Assembly (NCBI GenBank): GCA_934702165.1
Contig: CAKUYG010000004.1
Span: 1-32,681 of the forward strand
DNA from: an uncultured Bacteroidales bacterium
GTDB lineage: Bacteria; Bacteroidota; Bacteroidia; Bacteroidales; UBA932
DNA length: 32,681 nt
Direction: 5' to 3'
Position 1 is the first letter of the stretch; each line of letters begins with the position of its first letter. The notes under the pieces are model-generated. The model searched no databases, was not told where the DNA came from, and saw only the letters and a list, made by a program, of their open reading frames with translations. Of the stretch, positions 22,900 through 30,553 are shown in pieces. A program made the position numbers and the translations under genes.

Positions 22900-22907
22900 C
22901 AAAATTA
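22900..22907 (-). promoter_or_regulatory. -7 promoter element for ackA-pduL
   Basis: TAATTTTG on the minus strand matches TAnnTTTG and ends 20 nt before the ackA ATG. It sits 12 nt from the oppositely oriented comEC element. Confidence 0.6.
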
Positions 22908-22919
22908 CGAATAATTATG

Positions 22920-22927
22920 TACTTTTG
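22920..22927 (+). promoter_or_regulatory. -7 promoter element for comEC
   Basis: TACTTTTG matches TAnnTTTG and ends 18 nt before the ATG at 22946, arguing against the in-frame ATG at 22892. Confidence 0.6.
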
Positions 22928-22945
22928 GAAAGTTTGCAACGGAAA

Positions 22946-24016
22946 ATGGTCGGAGCGGGAGACATGGCGGGGATTTCCGCCGCATATCTTGCGGGCATCG
23001 CACTGATGTCCGTCATAAAGCCCGATCCTGAAGTCCTCTATGCAGCCGGAAGCGCCGGCCTTGCCGGCTCTCTGGCAATGCTCCTGTTTTTCTGCAGGAA
23101 GCACAGCGGTCCGGCAATTGCCCTTCTTCTGTTTTTTCTCCTCGGAATATTCACTTACTGCTCCGGCGAACTGGGAAGCGCCATCGTCCGGCAGCGTTCA
23201 GGTATGGCGCAGACGGCTTTTGCTGCTCTCAGGAAGACGATAAGCCGCGCCGGGCTTGGGAAGGATAGCGAAGCACTGGTCTCGGCTCTGCTGACAGGGG
23301 ACAGAAACAGCCTTTCGCGAGATGTGGTGGCGGCGTTCCGCGATGCCGGGGCCGCGCATATCCTTGCCCTGTCAGGGCTTCACCTTGGGATAATCTACGG
23401 GCTTTTTAAAAAAGTGATGTCATGGACTGGCCGCAGCCGTCCGTCAGAGATCCTGACAAGCGCCACCGCCGTATGTGCAGCAGGATTCTACGTACTGATG
23501 ACAGGCTGCAGCGCTTCCGTGATCAGAGCCTTCCTTTTCATCTGCTTCAACGAAGCCGCAAGGCTCTGCCCGGGAAGGCGCAGGTCCCCGCTCACAATAT
23601 ACGCGGCAGCTCTCACCGTACAGCTGGCATTCGATCCCGCGGCCGTCACCTCGGCAGGATTCCAGCTCTCTTACCTGGCGATGCTGGGCATTTACCTGCT
23701 TTTCCCGCGGCTCGAGGCCTGGTTTCCCGGATCCGGTAAGAATCCCCTGAAAAGGATCTGGGACTCGGCGGCCATCACCCTCTCATGCCAGGTCTTCACG
23801 GCCCCGCTGGTGTGGTGGTATTTCAGGTCGTTCCCGCTCTATTTCCTCATAACCAACCTGGTGGCGCTGCCCCTGACCGAAGCACTTATAATCTGCGCGG
23901 CGGCCGCGATCACAGCAACGGCGGCAGGACTGTGCCCGCCGCCGCTAATACATCTCGTTGATATTCTTGCCGGAGCGCTCACCGGCTTTCTGGAGGCCGT
24001 GGCCTCTATTTCCTGA
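22946..24016 (+). CDS. Short ComEC/Rec2-family competence protein
   Basis: The 356-residue polytopic membrane protein contains the ComEC/Rec2 competence domain, the channel for single-stranded DNA in transformation. The family signature is ALVSALLTGDRNSLSRDVV (110-128) followed by HILALSGLHLGIIYGLF (138-154), and later MTGCSASVIRAFLF and AGFQLSYLAMLGIYLLFP. At least eight hydrophobic segments are visible. Most ComEC proteins are about 700 residues with an N-terminal OB domain (DUF4131) and a C-terminal metallo-beta-lactamase nuclease domain; neither is present here, and no frame remnants follow because the convergent FISUMP gene overlaps the last 11 bp. It may be a minimal form or work with a separate nuclease. 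The ATG is chosen by the -7 box. Confidence 0.85.
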   Translation: MVGAGDMAGISAAYLAGIALMSVIKPDPEVLYAAGSAGLAGSLAMLLFFCRKHSGPAIALLLFFLLGIFTYCSGELGSAIVRQRSGMAQTAFAALRKTISRAGLGKDSEALVSALLTGDRNSLSRDVVAAFRDAGAAHILALSGLHLGIIYGLFKKVMSWTGRSRPSEILTSATAVCAAGFYVLMTGCSASVIRAFLFICFNEAARLCPGRRRSPLTIYAAALTVQLAFDPAAVTSAGFQLSYLAMLGIYLLFPRLEAWFPGSGKNPLKRIWDSAAITLSCQVFTAPLVWWYFRSFPLYFLITNLVALPLTEALIICAAAAITATAAGLCPPPLIHLVDILAGALTGFLEAVASIS

Positions 24017-25022
24017 CGCACCTTACCGTCGAGCCGAAATCCGTCTTGGACATCAGACCGCGGTAGACTATTTCCTTGTCTTGATAAAAGTAGCGGAGCA
24101 CGCCCATTCCTTCTTCGCTGTCGGATGTCCAGAAGGCGGCGTATTCATAGAGTGACTTGTTCTCGGACCTCTCTCCGTCCAGAAGCATGTATCCTGACGG
24201 CATCACCGAGAGTCCGGACTTGTCCGTTATCTTCACGTCACGCCAGAACTCCCACATCCGTGTCCCATTGAAATAGAGATTCTGCATCAGACTTCCGGCC
24301 AGCCCCTGAAGGTCCTTGCCGGGTTCGGAACTTTTGCCGAACTCCCTGCCGAGTGCCGTCCAATCGGCATCCGAAGGAAGCGTCCAGCCTTCCGGGCAGG
24401 CGCTCTGAGCTTCTTCCCAACTATAGTAGCGCCCGAAAATATCGGACATCACGTCACAGCCCGCATAAGCGCGCCCTGCACCCTCCCAGGCGAGATTCTG
24501 ACGCATCCAGTCGGTCCCGGAAATATTTCTGTAATAATACTTGCGCCCGTCACGCGGGTCAGTGTACACCTTATCGGTCAAGTATTTGGTGAAACCTGTG
24601 ATGGAACCGCCACCGTCAAGGCCGCTCTTGACTGCGGTAAACGTCTTGGAGGTACTGGTTCCGTAGTAGATGCCGTCCGTAGTAAAAGCACCGAGCGTGA
24701 TGGAGAGGTTGCCGATCGTGTCGGGAACCTCGAAAGTGAAAACCTTCTTGAGGACGGTCCCGTCGCCTGAGACTAGAGTATCGTACAACGACGTGGCCGG
24801 ATCTTTGAAATAGTATCCGACCGCGCCGCCGTCACCGCGGGTCACGGTCATAAGTGTGTCGATGTTGAACGACTTGGTATAGCCCTCGGTGACATAGGTA
24901 GGGACAGTGACTGAAAGCGAACCGTCCATATAGAGCTTTGAATCGTCAGTATCCTTCTTGCACCCCTGCAGCAGCATCGCTGCGCAGGAGAGGGCCGCAA
25001 GTGATATTTTCCAGATATTCAT
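24006..25022 (-). CDS. FISUMP-domain lipoprotein, probably surface exposed
   Basis: The 338-residue lipoprotein has the lipobox LQGC (Cys21), and the following KKDTDD resembles the acidic Bacteroidetes export signal that directs lipoproteins to the cell surface. Residues about 30-130 form a beta-rich domain. Residues about 145-337 form a Fibrobacter succinogenes major paralogous domain (C-type-lectin-like): DPRDGRKYYYRNISGTDWMRQNLA, YYSWEEAQSACPEGWTLPSDADWTAL, AAFWTSDSE and a final TVRCVRK. Such domains are thought to serve in surface adhesion or binding; the ligand is unknown. It is monocistronic from the -7 box at 25049-25056 and overlaps comEC by 11 bp at the 3' end. Confidence 0.87.
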   Translation of the reverse strand: MNIWKISLAALSCAAMLLQGCKKDTDDSKLYMDGSLSVTVPTYVTEGYTKSFNIDTLMTVTRGDGGAVGYYFKDPATSLYDTLVSGDGTVLKKVFTFEVPDTIGNLSITLGAFTTDGIYYGTSTSKTFTAVKSGLDGGGSITGFTKYLTDKVYTDPRDGRKYYYRNISGTDWMRQNLAWEGAGRAYAGCDVMSDIFGRYYSWEEAQSACPEGWTLPSDADWTALGREFGKSSEPGKDLQGLAGSLMQNLYFNGTRMWEFWRDVKITDKSGLSVMPSGYMLLDGERSENKSLYEYAAFWTSDSEEGMGVLRYFYQDKEIVYRGLMSKTDFGSTVRCVRK

Positions 25023-25048
25023 CCTCGATTATTTTCTGTTACAAAATG

Positions 25049-25056
25049 CAAATATA
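25049..25056 (-). promoter_or_regulatory. -7 promoter element for the FISUMP lipoprotein gene
   Basis: TATATTTG on the minus strand matches TAnnTTTG and ends 26 nt before the ATG at 25022. Confidence 0.6.
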
Positions 25057-25080
25057 GTGACTATCGCGCGTAAAATCTCG

Positions 25081-25088
25081 TAACTTTG
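25081..25088 (+). promoter_or_regulatory. -7 promoter element for apbE
   Basis: TAACTTTG matches TAnnTTTG and ends 21 nt before the ATG at 25110. An upstream in-frame TTG at 25086 lies within this box and cannot be the start. Confidence 0.65.
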
Positions 25089-25109
25089 TACAAATACTTT
25101 GCCGAAAAA

Positions 25110-26057
25110 ATGAAGTCATTCCCCAAAACAGTGCTCATCATGGTGCTTGCGGCCGCCGCCGGATGCACCTCAAACAGATATGAGACCTTCAGCGGATACG
25201 CCCAGGGCGGCACCTACAGTGTCAAAGCCAATCTCGAAGGGGTTTCAGTCCCGCACGAGACCATAGCCGCAAGCATCGACTCCCTGCTGGAGGAAATCGA
25301 CTTCAGCATCTCTGGCTACAACAAGAACTCCCTGCTGAGCAGACGCAACGCGGGAGAGGACATCGTCCCGGACAGGCACTTCAAGGCCCTTCTCGAACTG
25401 TCCGAAAAGTACTCGAAGATGACGGACGGCGCTTTCGATGTATGGGCCGCGCCTCTGTTTGACATCTGGGGATTCGGCTTCACCGCCGACTCCCTCCCCT
25501 CCCCGGAGCGGATAGCCGGGGCACTGGCCTTGTGCAAAGAGCACAAGACTCTCAATCTCAATGCTATCGCCCAAGGATATAGCTGTGATGTCATAGCATC
25601 ATACCTTTATTCCATAGGAGTCAAGGACATGCTTGTGGACATAGGGGAGATCTACTGTGACGGCCTCAACCCGCACGGAAAAGGCTGGAGCATAGGGGTT
25701 GACAATCCGGTGGACGGCAACGACACACCGGGCCGGGACCTGCGGGGCATCTGGCGCTCCGACGGGAGCGGCCAGGGCATAGTCACCTCCGGCAACTACC
25801 GCAAGTTCTACATCAGGGACGGGAAGAAATATGCCCACACGATAGATCCCCGGACCGGTATGCCGGTGCAGCACAACCTGCTGAGCGCCACGGTTGTGGC
25901 CCCGAGCGCGGCTGAAGCCGACGCCCTTGCCACGGCCTGTATGGTGATGGGGGCCGAGGCCGCCCGGGAGTTCGTCCTCTCCCACCCGGGGATAGAGGCC
26001 TACCTGATCACTTCAGACGGGACCTGGGCGTCGGAGGGATTCAAAACTGAAAAGTAA
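25110..26057 (+). CDS. apbE: FAD:protein FMN transferase (ApbE) lipoprotein
   Basis: ApbE attaches FMN from FAD to Thr residues of target flavoproteins such as the RnfG/NqrC subunits, in the periplasm. The 315-residue protein has lipobox AAGC (Cys19) with no surface-export signal. Ordered motifs are YAQGGTYSVKA (30-40), ISGYNKNSLLSRRN (67-80), MTDGAFDVWAAPLFDIWGF (104-122), LNLNAIAQGYSCDVIA (148-163), the FAD-binding HTIDPRTGMPV (243-253) and the Mg2+ region AEADALATACMVMG. An oddity is VDIGEI at 176-181, where the family normally has DIGGE. No Rnf or Nqr genes are in the window. The ATG at 25110 follows the -7 box. It lies 45 nt upstream of DUF4290, which has its own -7 box. Confidence 0.93.
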   Translation: MKSFPKTVLIMVLAAAAGCTSNRYETFSGYAQGGTYSVKANLEGVSVPHETIAASIDSLLEEIDFSISGYNKNSLLSRRNAGEDIVPDRHFKALLELSEKYSKMTDGAFDVWAAPLFDIWGFGFTADSLPSPERIAGALALCKEHKTLNLNAIAQGYSCDVIASYLYSIGVKDMLVDIGEIYCDGLNPHGKGWSIGVDNPVDGNDTPGRDLRGIWRSDGSGQGIVTSGNYRKFYIRDGKKYAHTIDPRTGMPVQHNLLSATVVAPSAAEADALATACMVMGAEAAREFVLSHPGIEAYLITSDGTWASEGFKTEK

Positions 26058-26073
26058 TTTCAGGCAAAATCGC

Positions 26074-26081
26074 TATCTTTG
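26074..26081 (+). promoter_or_regulatory. -7 promoter element for DUF4290-ftsK-lolA
   Basis: TATCTTTG matches TAnnTTTG and ends 21 nt before the ATG at 26103; the in-frame TTG at 26079 falls within the box. Confidence 0.65.
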
Positions 26082-26102
26082 CGTTTTAAACACAGACACA
26101 CA

Positions 26103-26789
26103 ATGGAAGAAAGATATATGGACACCGACAACATCGGCCTTGACTACAACACTACTAGAGAAAAGCTGAGGATGCCCGAGTACGGGCGCAACGTATTGAA
26201 GATGGTGGAGCATCTGCGCACAATCCAGGACAGGGCCACCCGCACCGGGCAGGCCAGGGCCGTGATCAAAGTGATGGAGATACTCAACCCGCAGGTCCAC
26301 CTGCAGGAGAACTACGAGCACAAGCTCTGGGACCAGCTCTACATGATAGCCGATTTCAACCTTGACGTCGACTCCCCGTACCCTTGCCCGCAGAAGGAAG
26401 AGTTCACCACCGCCCCCGTACCGCTCCCGATGAAAGACGAGAGGATAAAGGCCGCCCACTACGGGCGCAACATAGAGAAAATCATCAACCTGCTGTGCAG
26501 CGAGCCCGATGGAGAGGTGAAGACCGAAATGATAAGATGCCTGGCTATCTACATGAGGCAGCAATACCTTATATGGAACAAGGACAGCGTGGCCGACGAG
26601 ACGATTTTCGCTGACATCGAGAAGATTTCAGACTACAGGCTCAAGGTTCCCGAGGGCCTGGATCTCGGACGCATCTCCAATGACGCCAGCTTCGCACGCC
26701 CGGGTCTCGGGATCAACTATGGACAGGGCGGCGGCCAGAAGAACAACCGCCAACACAAAAACAACAGAAGGCAGAACAGGAAGAAATAA
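26103..26789 (+). CDS. DUF4290 family protein
   Basis: The 228-residue cytosolic protein matches the Bacteroidetes DUF4290 family by its opening, GLDYNTTREKLRMPEYGRNVLKMVEHL (about 11-37), by LWDQLYMIADFNLDVDSPYP and by the repeated PxYGRNIEKIINLL phrase around 123-137. It is mostly alpha-helical, and the C-terminus is a basic, Asn/Gln-rich tail (KNNRQHKNNRRQNRKK) that might bind nucleic acid; that is inference. The function is unknown. Its stop overlaps the ftsK ATG by one base, a strong operon link to a chromosome translocase. The ATG at 26103 is set by the -7 box; the ATG at 26118 is possible. Confidence 0.88.
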   Translation: MEERYMDTDNIGLDYNTTREKLRMPEYGRNVLKMVEHLRTIQDRATRTGQARAVIKVMEILNPQVHLQENYEHKLWDQLYMIADFNLDVDSPYPCPQKEEFTTAPVPLPMKDERIKAAHYGRNIEKIINLLCSEPDGEVKTEMIRCLAIYMRQQYLIWNKDSVADETIFADIEKISDYRLKVPEGLDLGRISNDASFARPGLGINYGQGGGQKNNRQHKNNRRQNRKK

Positions 26790-29248
26790 TGAGGTTCTGG
26801 GACAGATGGGACGAGAATGAGAAAGCCGCAGCAATCCGGGTAGCCGGACTTTGCGTGGCTGCTCTGACCTTATTTGTATTCATAGCCACCGCCTCATACC
26901 TGTTCCACTGGGAACAGGACATGAGCCTTTTTGAAGGCGGCCCGGCATCCGAGATCGGCAACAAGGCCGGCCGGGCGGGCAACCGCACCGGATATTTCCT
27001 TGTATGCGAACTCTTCGGGCTCGGAAGTTTCGCACTGCTCATCATACTGGCAGCCGTATCGATAAGACTGCTTGCCCGGAAATGGAGCCAGTCTCTCATT
27101 AAGACCGCTCTCATAGCACTTTTCGGAGCATGCATAAGCTCACTTGCGTTTGCTTTCATCGGAAATCTCGCCTCGCTTGACAACATCTTCGGGGGAGGAC
27201 TTGGAGGCAGGTGCGGGGCCAAAGTCGTAAACTGGGCCGAAGAGCAGATAGGGATACCGGTGACAGGCGTAGCGATCGCAGTGCTCTTCATCGCACTGCT
27301 GATATTCTCTTCTAAGCGGTTCAGCAGATGGCTGGCCACAGCCGGAAGCAGGAAAAAACCTGTAAAGCCCATAGCTGATGAGGCTGAGGGAAGCCCGGTT
27401 CCGGAGCCTGATGAGACAGTGAATACTGAAAGCCCCGAAGTAGAAGGTGAAGGTGAAGAAGATGATGATGATGATGCGACGCCGGTTCCGGATGTTGAGC
27501 CAGAGCCATTGACTGTCATGGCTCTGAAAGCGGAGCCTCAAACCGCCGAGCCGGCCCCACAGGCGCCGCTGGCCCAACAGGCGCCGCCTGCGGCGCCTGA
27601 CAACGGCAACTTCACCGTGGTCAAGGGGGACGCTCTTGATACGGACATCACCAAGGACCTCACCCCGATAGACAACAGGCTCGATCCGCCGGACGGACTG
27701 CCGGACTATAAATTCCCTTCCCTTGACCTTCTGAAATCCCACTCAAGCGGACGCAGGGAGGTCTCAAGCGAAGAACTGACCCGCAACAACAACAAGATCA
27801 GAGCCACCCTTGCCAACTACAAGATACAGCTCACCGATGTCAAGGCGATTGTCGGACCGACGGTAACTCTATATAAGGTATATCCTGCCCCGGGTGTGAA
27901 GATTGCCGAGATAAAGAAACTTCAGGAAGACATAGCCCTCGCCCTCAACGCCAAGGGTGTGAGAGTCGTGGTGCTCTCCGATGCCGTGGGCATAGAAGTG
28001 GCCAATGACTACGCTTCAATAGTGCCGCTGAAAGCCCTGCTCAACGACAACGAGTTCCGCAACAGCAAGGCGGACCTGCCTGTGGCCATCGGATACACCA
28101 TCACCCAAAAGGTGAAAGTCTTCGACCTCGCCGATGCCCCACACCTCCTCGTGGCAGGCGCCACCAAACAGGGCAAGTCCGTGGGTCTCAATGTAATCGT
28201 CACCTCCCTGCTGTACAGCAAGCACCCTTCAGAACTGAAATTCGTATTCATCGACCCGAAGATGGTGGAGTTTTCAGTTTACTCCAGACTTCTGAAGCAT
28301 TATCTGGCAGTGCTGCCTGACGCATGCTCGGAAGAGGACGAGCAGGACAACGCCATAGTCAAAAAGCCGAAGGACGCGGAGAAGATACTGCGCTCCCTGT
28401 GCATAGAGATGGACCAGAGGTACGAACTTCTCAGCAAGGCCGGGGTCAACAACATCCGCCTTTACAACGAGAAGTACAAGTCACGCAGGCTCAACCCCGA
28501 GAAGGGGCACCGCTTCCTGCCATACCTTGTTGTGGTGGTGGACGAATATGCCGACCTCACAATGAGCCAGGGTGCAAGCCCGGAGACCAAGTCTGCCAGC
28601 CGCAGCATCACCAACTCCATAGTCCGTCTTGCCCAGAAGGGGCGTGCAGCCGGACTCCATGTGATATTGGCAACGCAGAGGCCGTCCGTAGACGTCATAT
28701 CAGGAGTCATCAAGAGCAACTTCCCTATGCGCATCGCCTTCCGCGTCGCATCCAGGACAGACTCCATGACGATCCTCGACAGCCCTGGAGCAGAAAAGCT
28801 CATCGGCCGCGGAGACATGCTCTTCTCCGCAGGAATAGACTCGGAACGAATACAGTGCGCCCTTGTCGATGTGGATGAGGAGATCGAAGGCATCACCCGT
28901 TTCATAGGCGATCAGAAAGGCTACGGCAGGAGCTACAACAGCCCTTATTACCTCCCATCCGTGGAGGACGCCTCAGCCGATGGCGGAGAAGCCGGAGGCA
29001 GTGTGGACATGCACAGTCTGGACGAACGCTTCGAGGAAGCCGCCAAGATGGTGGTCACCACACAGAGAGGTTCGACATCTGACCTGCAGCGCAAGCTCGG
29101 AATGGGATATGCCAAGGCCGGACGTGTCATGGACCAGCTTGAAGCAGCCGGTATCGTAGGCCACCAGGAAGGTTCAAAGCCGCGCCAGGTGCTTGTCCCG
29201 GACCTGAACACACTCCAGCCTATCTTGGACGCATTCCTGAAGCGCTGA
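26789..29248 (+). CDS. ftsK: DNA translocase FtsK
   Basis: FtsK of 819 residues pumps chromosomal DNA at the division septum. Four transmembrane helices lie at about 17-40, 68-92, 103-124 and 158-175. A Pro/acidic linker (about 190-300) follows, with EEDDDDDA encoded by a (GAT)5 run. The RecA-like motor has Walker A GATKQGKS (457-464) and Walker B VVVVDEY with D585-E586, then ILATQRPSVDVISG. The C-terminal gamma winged helix (about 745-810) has GYAKAGRVMDQLEAAGIVG for DNA-sequence recognition. An acidic insert, ACSEEDEQDNAIVKKP, lies between motor strands at 512-527. It is embedded between DUF4290 and the LolA-like gene, overlapping each by one base. Confidence 0.96.
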   Translation: MRFWDRWDENEKAAAIRVAGLCVAALTLFVFIATASYLFHWEQDMSLFEGGPASEIGNKAGRAGNRTGYFLVCELFGLGSFALLIILAAVSIRLLARKWSQSLIKTALIALFGACISSLAFAFIGNLASLDNIFGGGLGGRCGAKVVNWAEEQIGIPVTGVAIAVLFIALLIFSSKRFSRWLATAGSRKKPVKPIADEAEGSPVPEPDETVNTESPEVEGEGEEDDDDDATPVPDVEPEPLTVMALKAEPQTAEPAPQAPLAQQAPPAAPDNGNFTVVKGDALDTDITKDLTPIDNRLDPPDGLPDYKFPSLDLLKSHSSGRREVSSEELTRNNNKIRATLANYKIQLTDVKAIVGPTVTLYKVYPAPGVKIAEIKKLQEDIALALNAKGVRVVVLSDAVGIEVANDYASIVPLKALLNDNEFRNSKADLPVAIGYTITQKVKVFDLADAPHLLVAGATKQGKSVGLNVIVTSLLYSKHPSELKFVFIDPKMVEFSVYSRLLKHYLAVLPDACSEEDEQDNAIVKKPKDAEKILRSLCIEMDQRYELLSKAGVNNIRLYNEKYKSRRLNPEKGHRFLPYLVVVVDEYADLTMSQGASPETKSASRSITNSIVRLAQKGRAAGLHVILATQRPSVDVISGVIKSNFPMRIAFRVASRTDSMTILDSPGAEKLIGRGDMLFSAGIDSERIQCALVDVDEEIEGITRFIGDQKGYGRSYNSPYYLPSVEDASADGGEAGGSVDMHSLDERFEEAAKMVVTTQRGSTSDLQRKLGMGYAKAGRVMDQLEAAGIVGHQEGSKPRQVLVPDLNTLQPILDAFLKR
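27461..27475 (+). repeat. (GAT)5 trinucleotide run in the ftsK linker
   Basis: Five tandem GAT units encode the Asp run of the FtsK linker. Because the unit is three bases, length changes would alter linker acidity but not the frame. Nearby, CAGGCGCCGC is repeated at 27560-27569 and 27578-27587. Confidence 0.7.
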
Positions 29249-29697
29249 TGAGAAAGTCAGCCCTCATACTATCCCTGCTGCTGTGCCCGCTTCTCATGAT
29301 GGCACAGCAGCTTCCAGAGAAACAGATCAGGGAAATACTCGGACATCTTGACAGAGAGAGGGTCACCCTCGAGTATGAATGCGTGACCGGGGGCCCGGCT
29401 CCTGTCCACCTGCAGGGGACCTTGGTGCTCCAAGGCAACTGCTATCTGGCGAAAGGCAACGGGATGGAAATCTACTGCGACGGCACCTCACGCTGGACAG
29501 TGGACCCGGAAGAGAAGGAAGTCTATATCGAAGATGCCGGCGGCATAAAGGAAATCCTGGAAAGCGACAATTCCATCAAGAGCTTGAGCATCAAGAATAT
29601 AAAATATATCCCACAGACAGGTGGCCTGCGGGATTTCAGATTCGACATCTCTTCACTGGATTCCTCCTGGGTCGTCACTGACCTGCGTGAGGGATGA
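29248..29697 (+). CDS. LolA-like outer-membrane lipoprotein carrier
   Basis: The 149-residue protein has a signal peptide (MRKSALILSLLLCPLLMMAQ) and a beta-rich body: VTLEYECVTGG, VHLQGTLVLQGNCYLAKGNGMEIYCDGTSRWTVDPEEKEVYIED, ending FDISSLDSSWVVTDLREG. Strand pattern, the GxxMxIYCDGxSRWTVxPxxKEVxI phrase and the final V-x-DLR match LolA-like proteins that follow ftsK in Bacteroides. LolA shuttles lipoproteins through the periplasm. As I recall, relatives are about 200 residues, so this one appears shortened in its middle. The ATG overlaps the ftsK stop by one base. The 3' end overlaps the convergent transglycosylase gene by 23 bp. Confidence 0.82.
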   Translation: MRKSALILSLLLCPLLMMAQQLPEKQIREILGHLDRERVTLEYECVTGGPAPVHLQGTLVLQGNCYLAKGNGMEIYCDGTSRWTVDPEEKEVYIEDAGGIKEILESDNSIKSLSIKNIKYIPQTGGLRDFRFDISSLDSSWVVTDLREG

Positions 29698-30553
29698 TGA
29701 TGTCATAGGTCTTCCCGGCCTTGTTGACAAGCTTGTTGTCACGCAGCCAGAGGTTCGCGCCCTTGAGCTGGGCATAGCTGACACCGTTTTCCTCGGCAAA
29801 GTCCACCAAACTCTCTATCGGGCCGCTTATCTCCACTATCTTCTCAGGAGGATAATAACGGTATCTCTCCGAGTGCGGCACATTGAATCCGAAGTCGGAA
29901 GGCCTTTCAAAGAACATCTTGGCGGCGAGGACCCTGAACATGTATCTTGACGTCTCTTCTACAAGCCAGAGATCGAGCGCGCTTGTCTGCCTCTGGTCCG
30001 AGAGTTTCCTTGTGATGCCGTTCTGTCCACCATTGTAGCTGGCGGCCACGGTCATCCAGTCCCCGTATTTGGCAAAAGCCTTCTTGAGGTAGTCACACGC
30101 GGCTTTGGTAGCCTTCTCTATGTTGTAGCGTTCGTCAACTTCCGAAGTCACCTCCAGTCCGTATTCCCGTGCCGTGGCTTTGGTGAACTGCCACAGCCCG
30201 GCAGCACCGGCCGAAGAGACGGCCTTGGGGTTGAGGTTGCTCTCGATCGCCATCAGATATTTGAGGTCTTCCGGCACGCCCTCCCTGCGGAGTATCGGCA
30301 CCACCTGGGTGAAGATCCTCTCGGACTTCTTCAGCATGAGAAGAGAATTGGTGTGCATATAGGTAAATGCAATCAATTCCCGGTCCATCCTCTCAAACAG
30401 GTCCTCCCTGTCGAAACGTACGGTCTGGCCCGCAAAAACAATCTTCTCCGGCACACGCGGTGGCTGCTTGTGCAGATCCGCCTCATCCTGCCCGGAAGAC
30501 ATCACAGCCGTCAGCAGCAGCGCGGCTGCGGAAAGAAAAAGTCTTTTCATCAT
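29675..30553 (-). CDS. Secreted lytic murein transglycosylase (MltD-like)
   Basis: The 292-residue protein has a signal peptide (to about SSG at 21) and an SLT domain at about 85-205 that cleaves glycan strands of peptidoglycan. The catalytic acid is Glu104 in YLMAIESNLNP, followed by SSAGAAGLWQFTKATAREYGL and the ASYNGGQNGI motif. A C-terminal LysM-like segment (about 235-288) with ISGPIESLVDFAEENGVSY and KTYDIIIPHAG probably helps bind the wall. No lipobox is visible. The ATG overlaps the stop of the upstream helicase-nuclease gene (ATGA), so the two are coupled; their functional link is not obvious. Its 3' end overlaps lolA by 23 bp. Confidence 0.92.
   Translation of the reverse strand: MMKRLFLSAAALLLTAVMSSGQDEADLHKQPPRVPEKIVFAGQTVRFDREDLFERMDRELIAFTYMHTNSLLMLKKSERIFTQVVPILRREGVPEDLKYLMAIESNLNPKAVSSAGAAGLWQFTKATAREYGLEVTSEVDERYNIEKATKAACDYLKKAFAKYGDWMTVAASYNGGQNGITRKLSDQRQTSALDLWLVEETSRYMFRVLAAKMFFERPSDFGFNVPHSERYRYYPPEKIVEISGPIESLVDFAEENGVSYAQLKGANLWLRDNKLVNKAGKTYDIIIPHAGQ

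Noticed and set aside
22880..23104. N-terminal extension of acetate kinase
   Set aside because: The extra 75 residues precede the universal VINCGSSS start, overlap the divergent comEC gene and lie upstream of the ackA -7 box.
27140..27742. 200-codon frame antisense to the ftsK linker
   Set aside because: It reflects low-complexity linker DNA; no start context or homology supports it.
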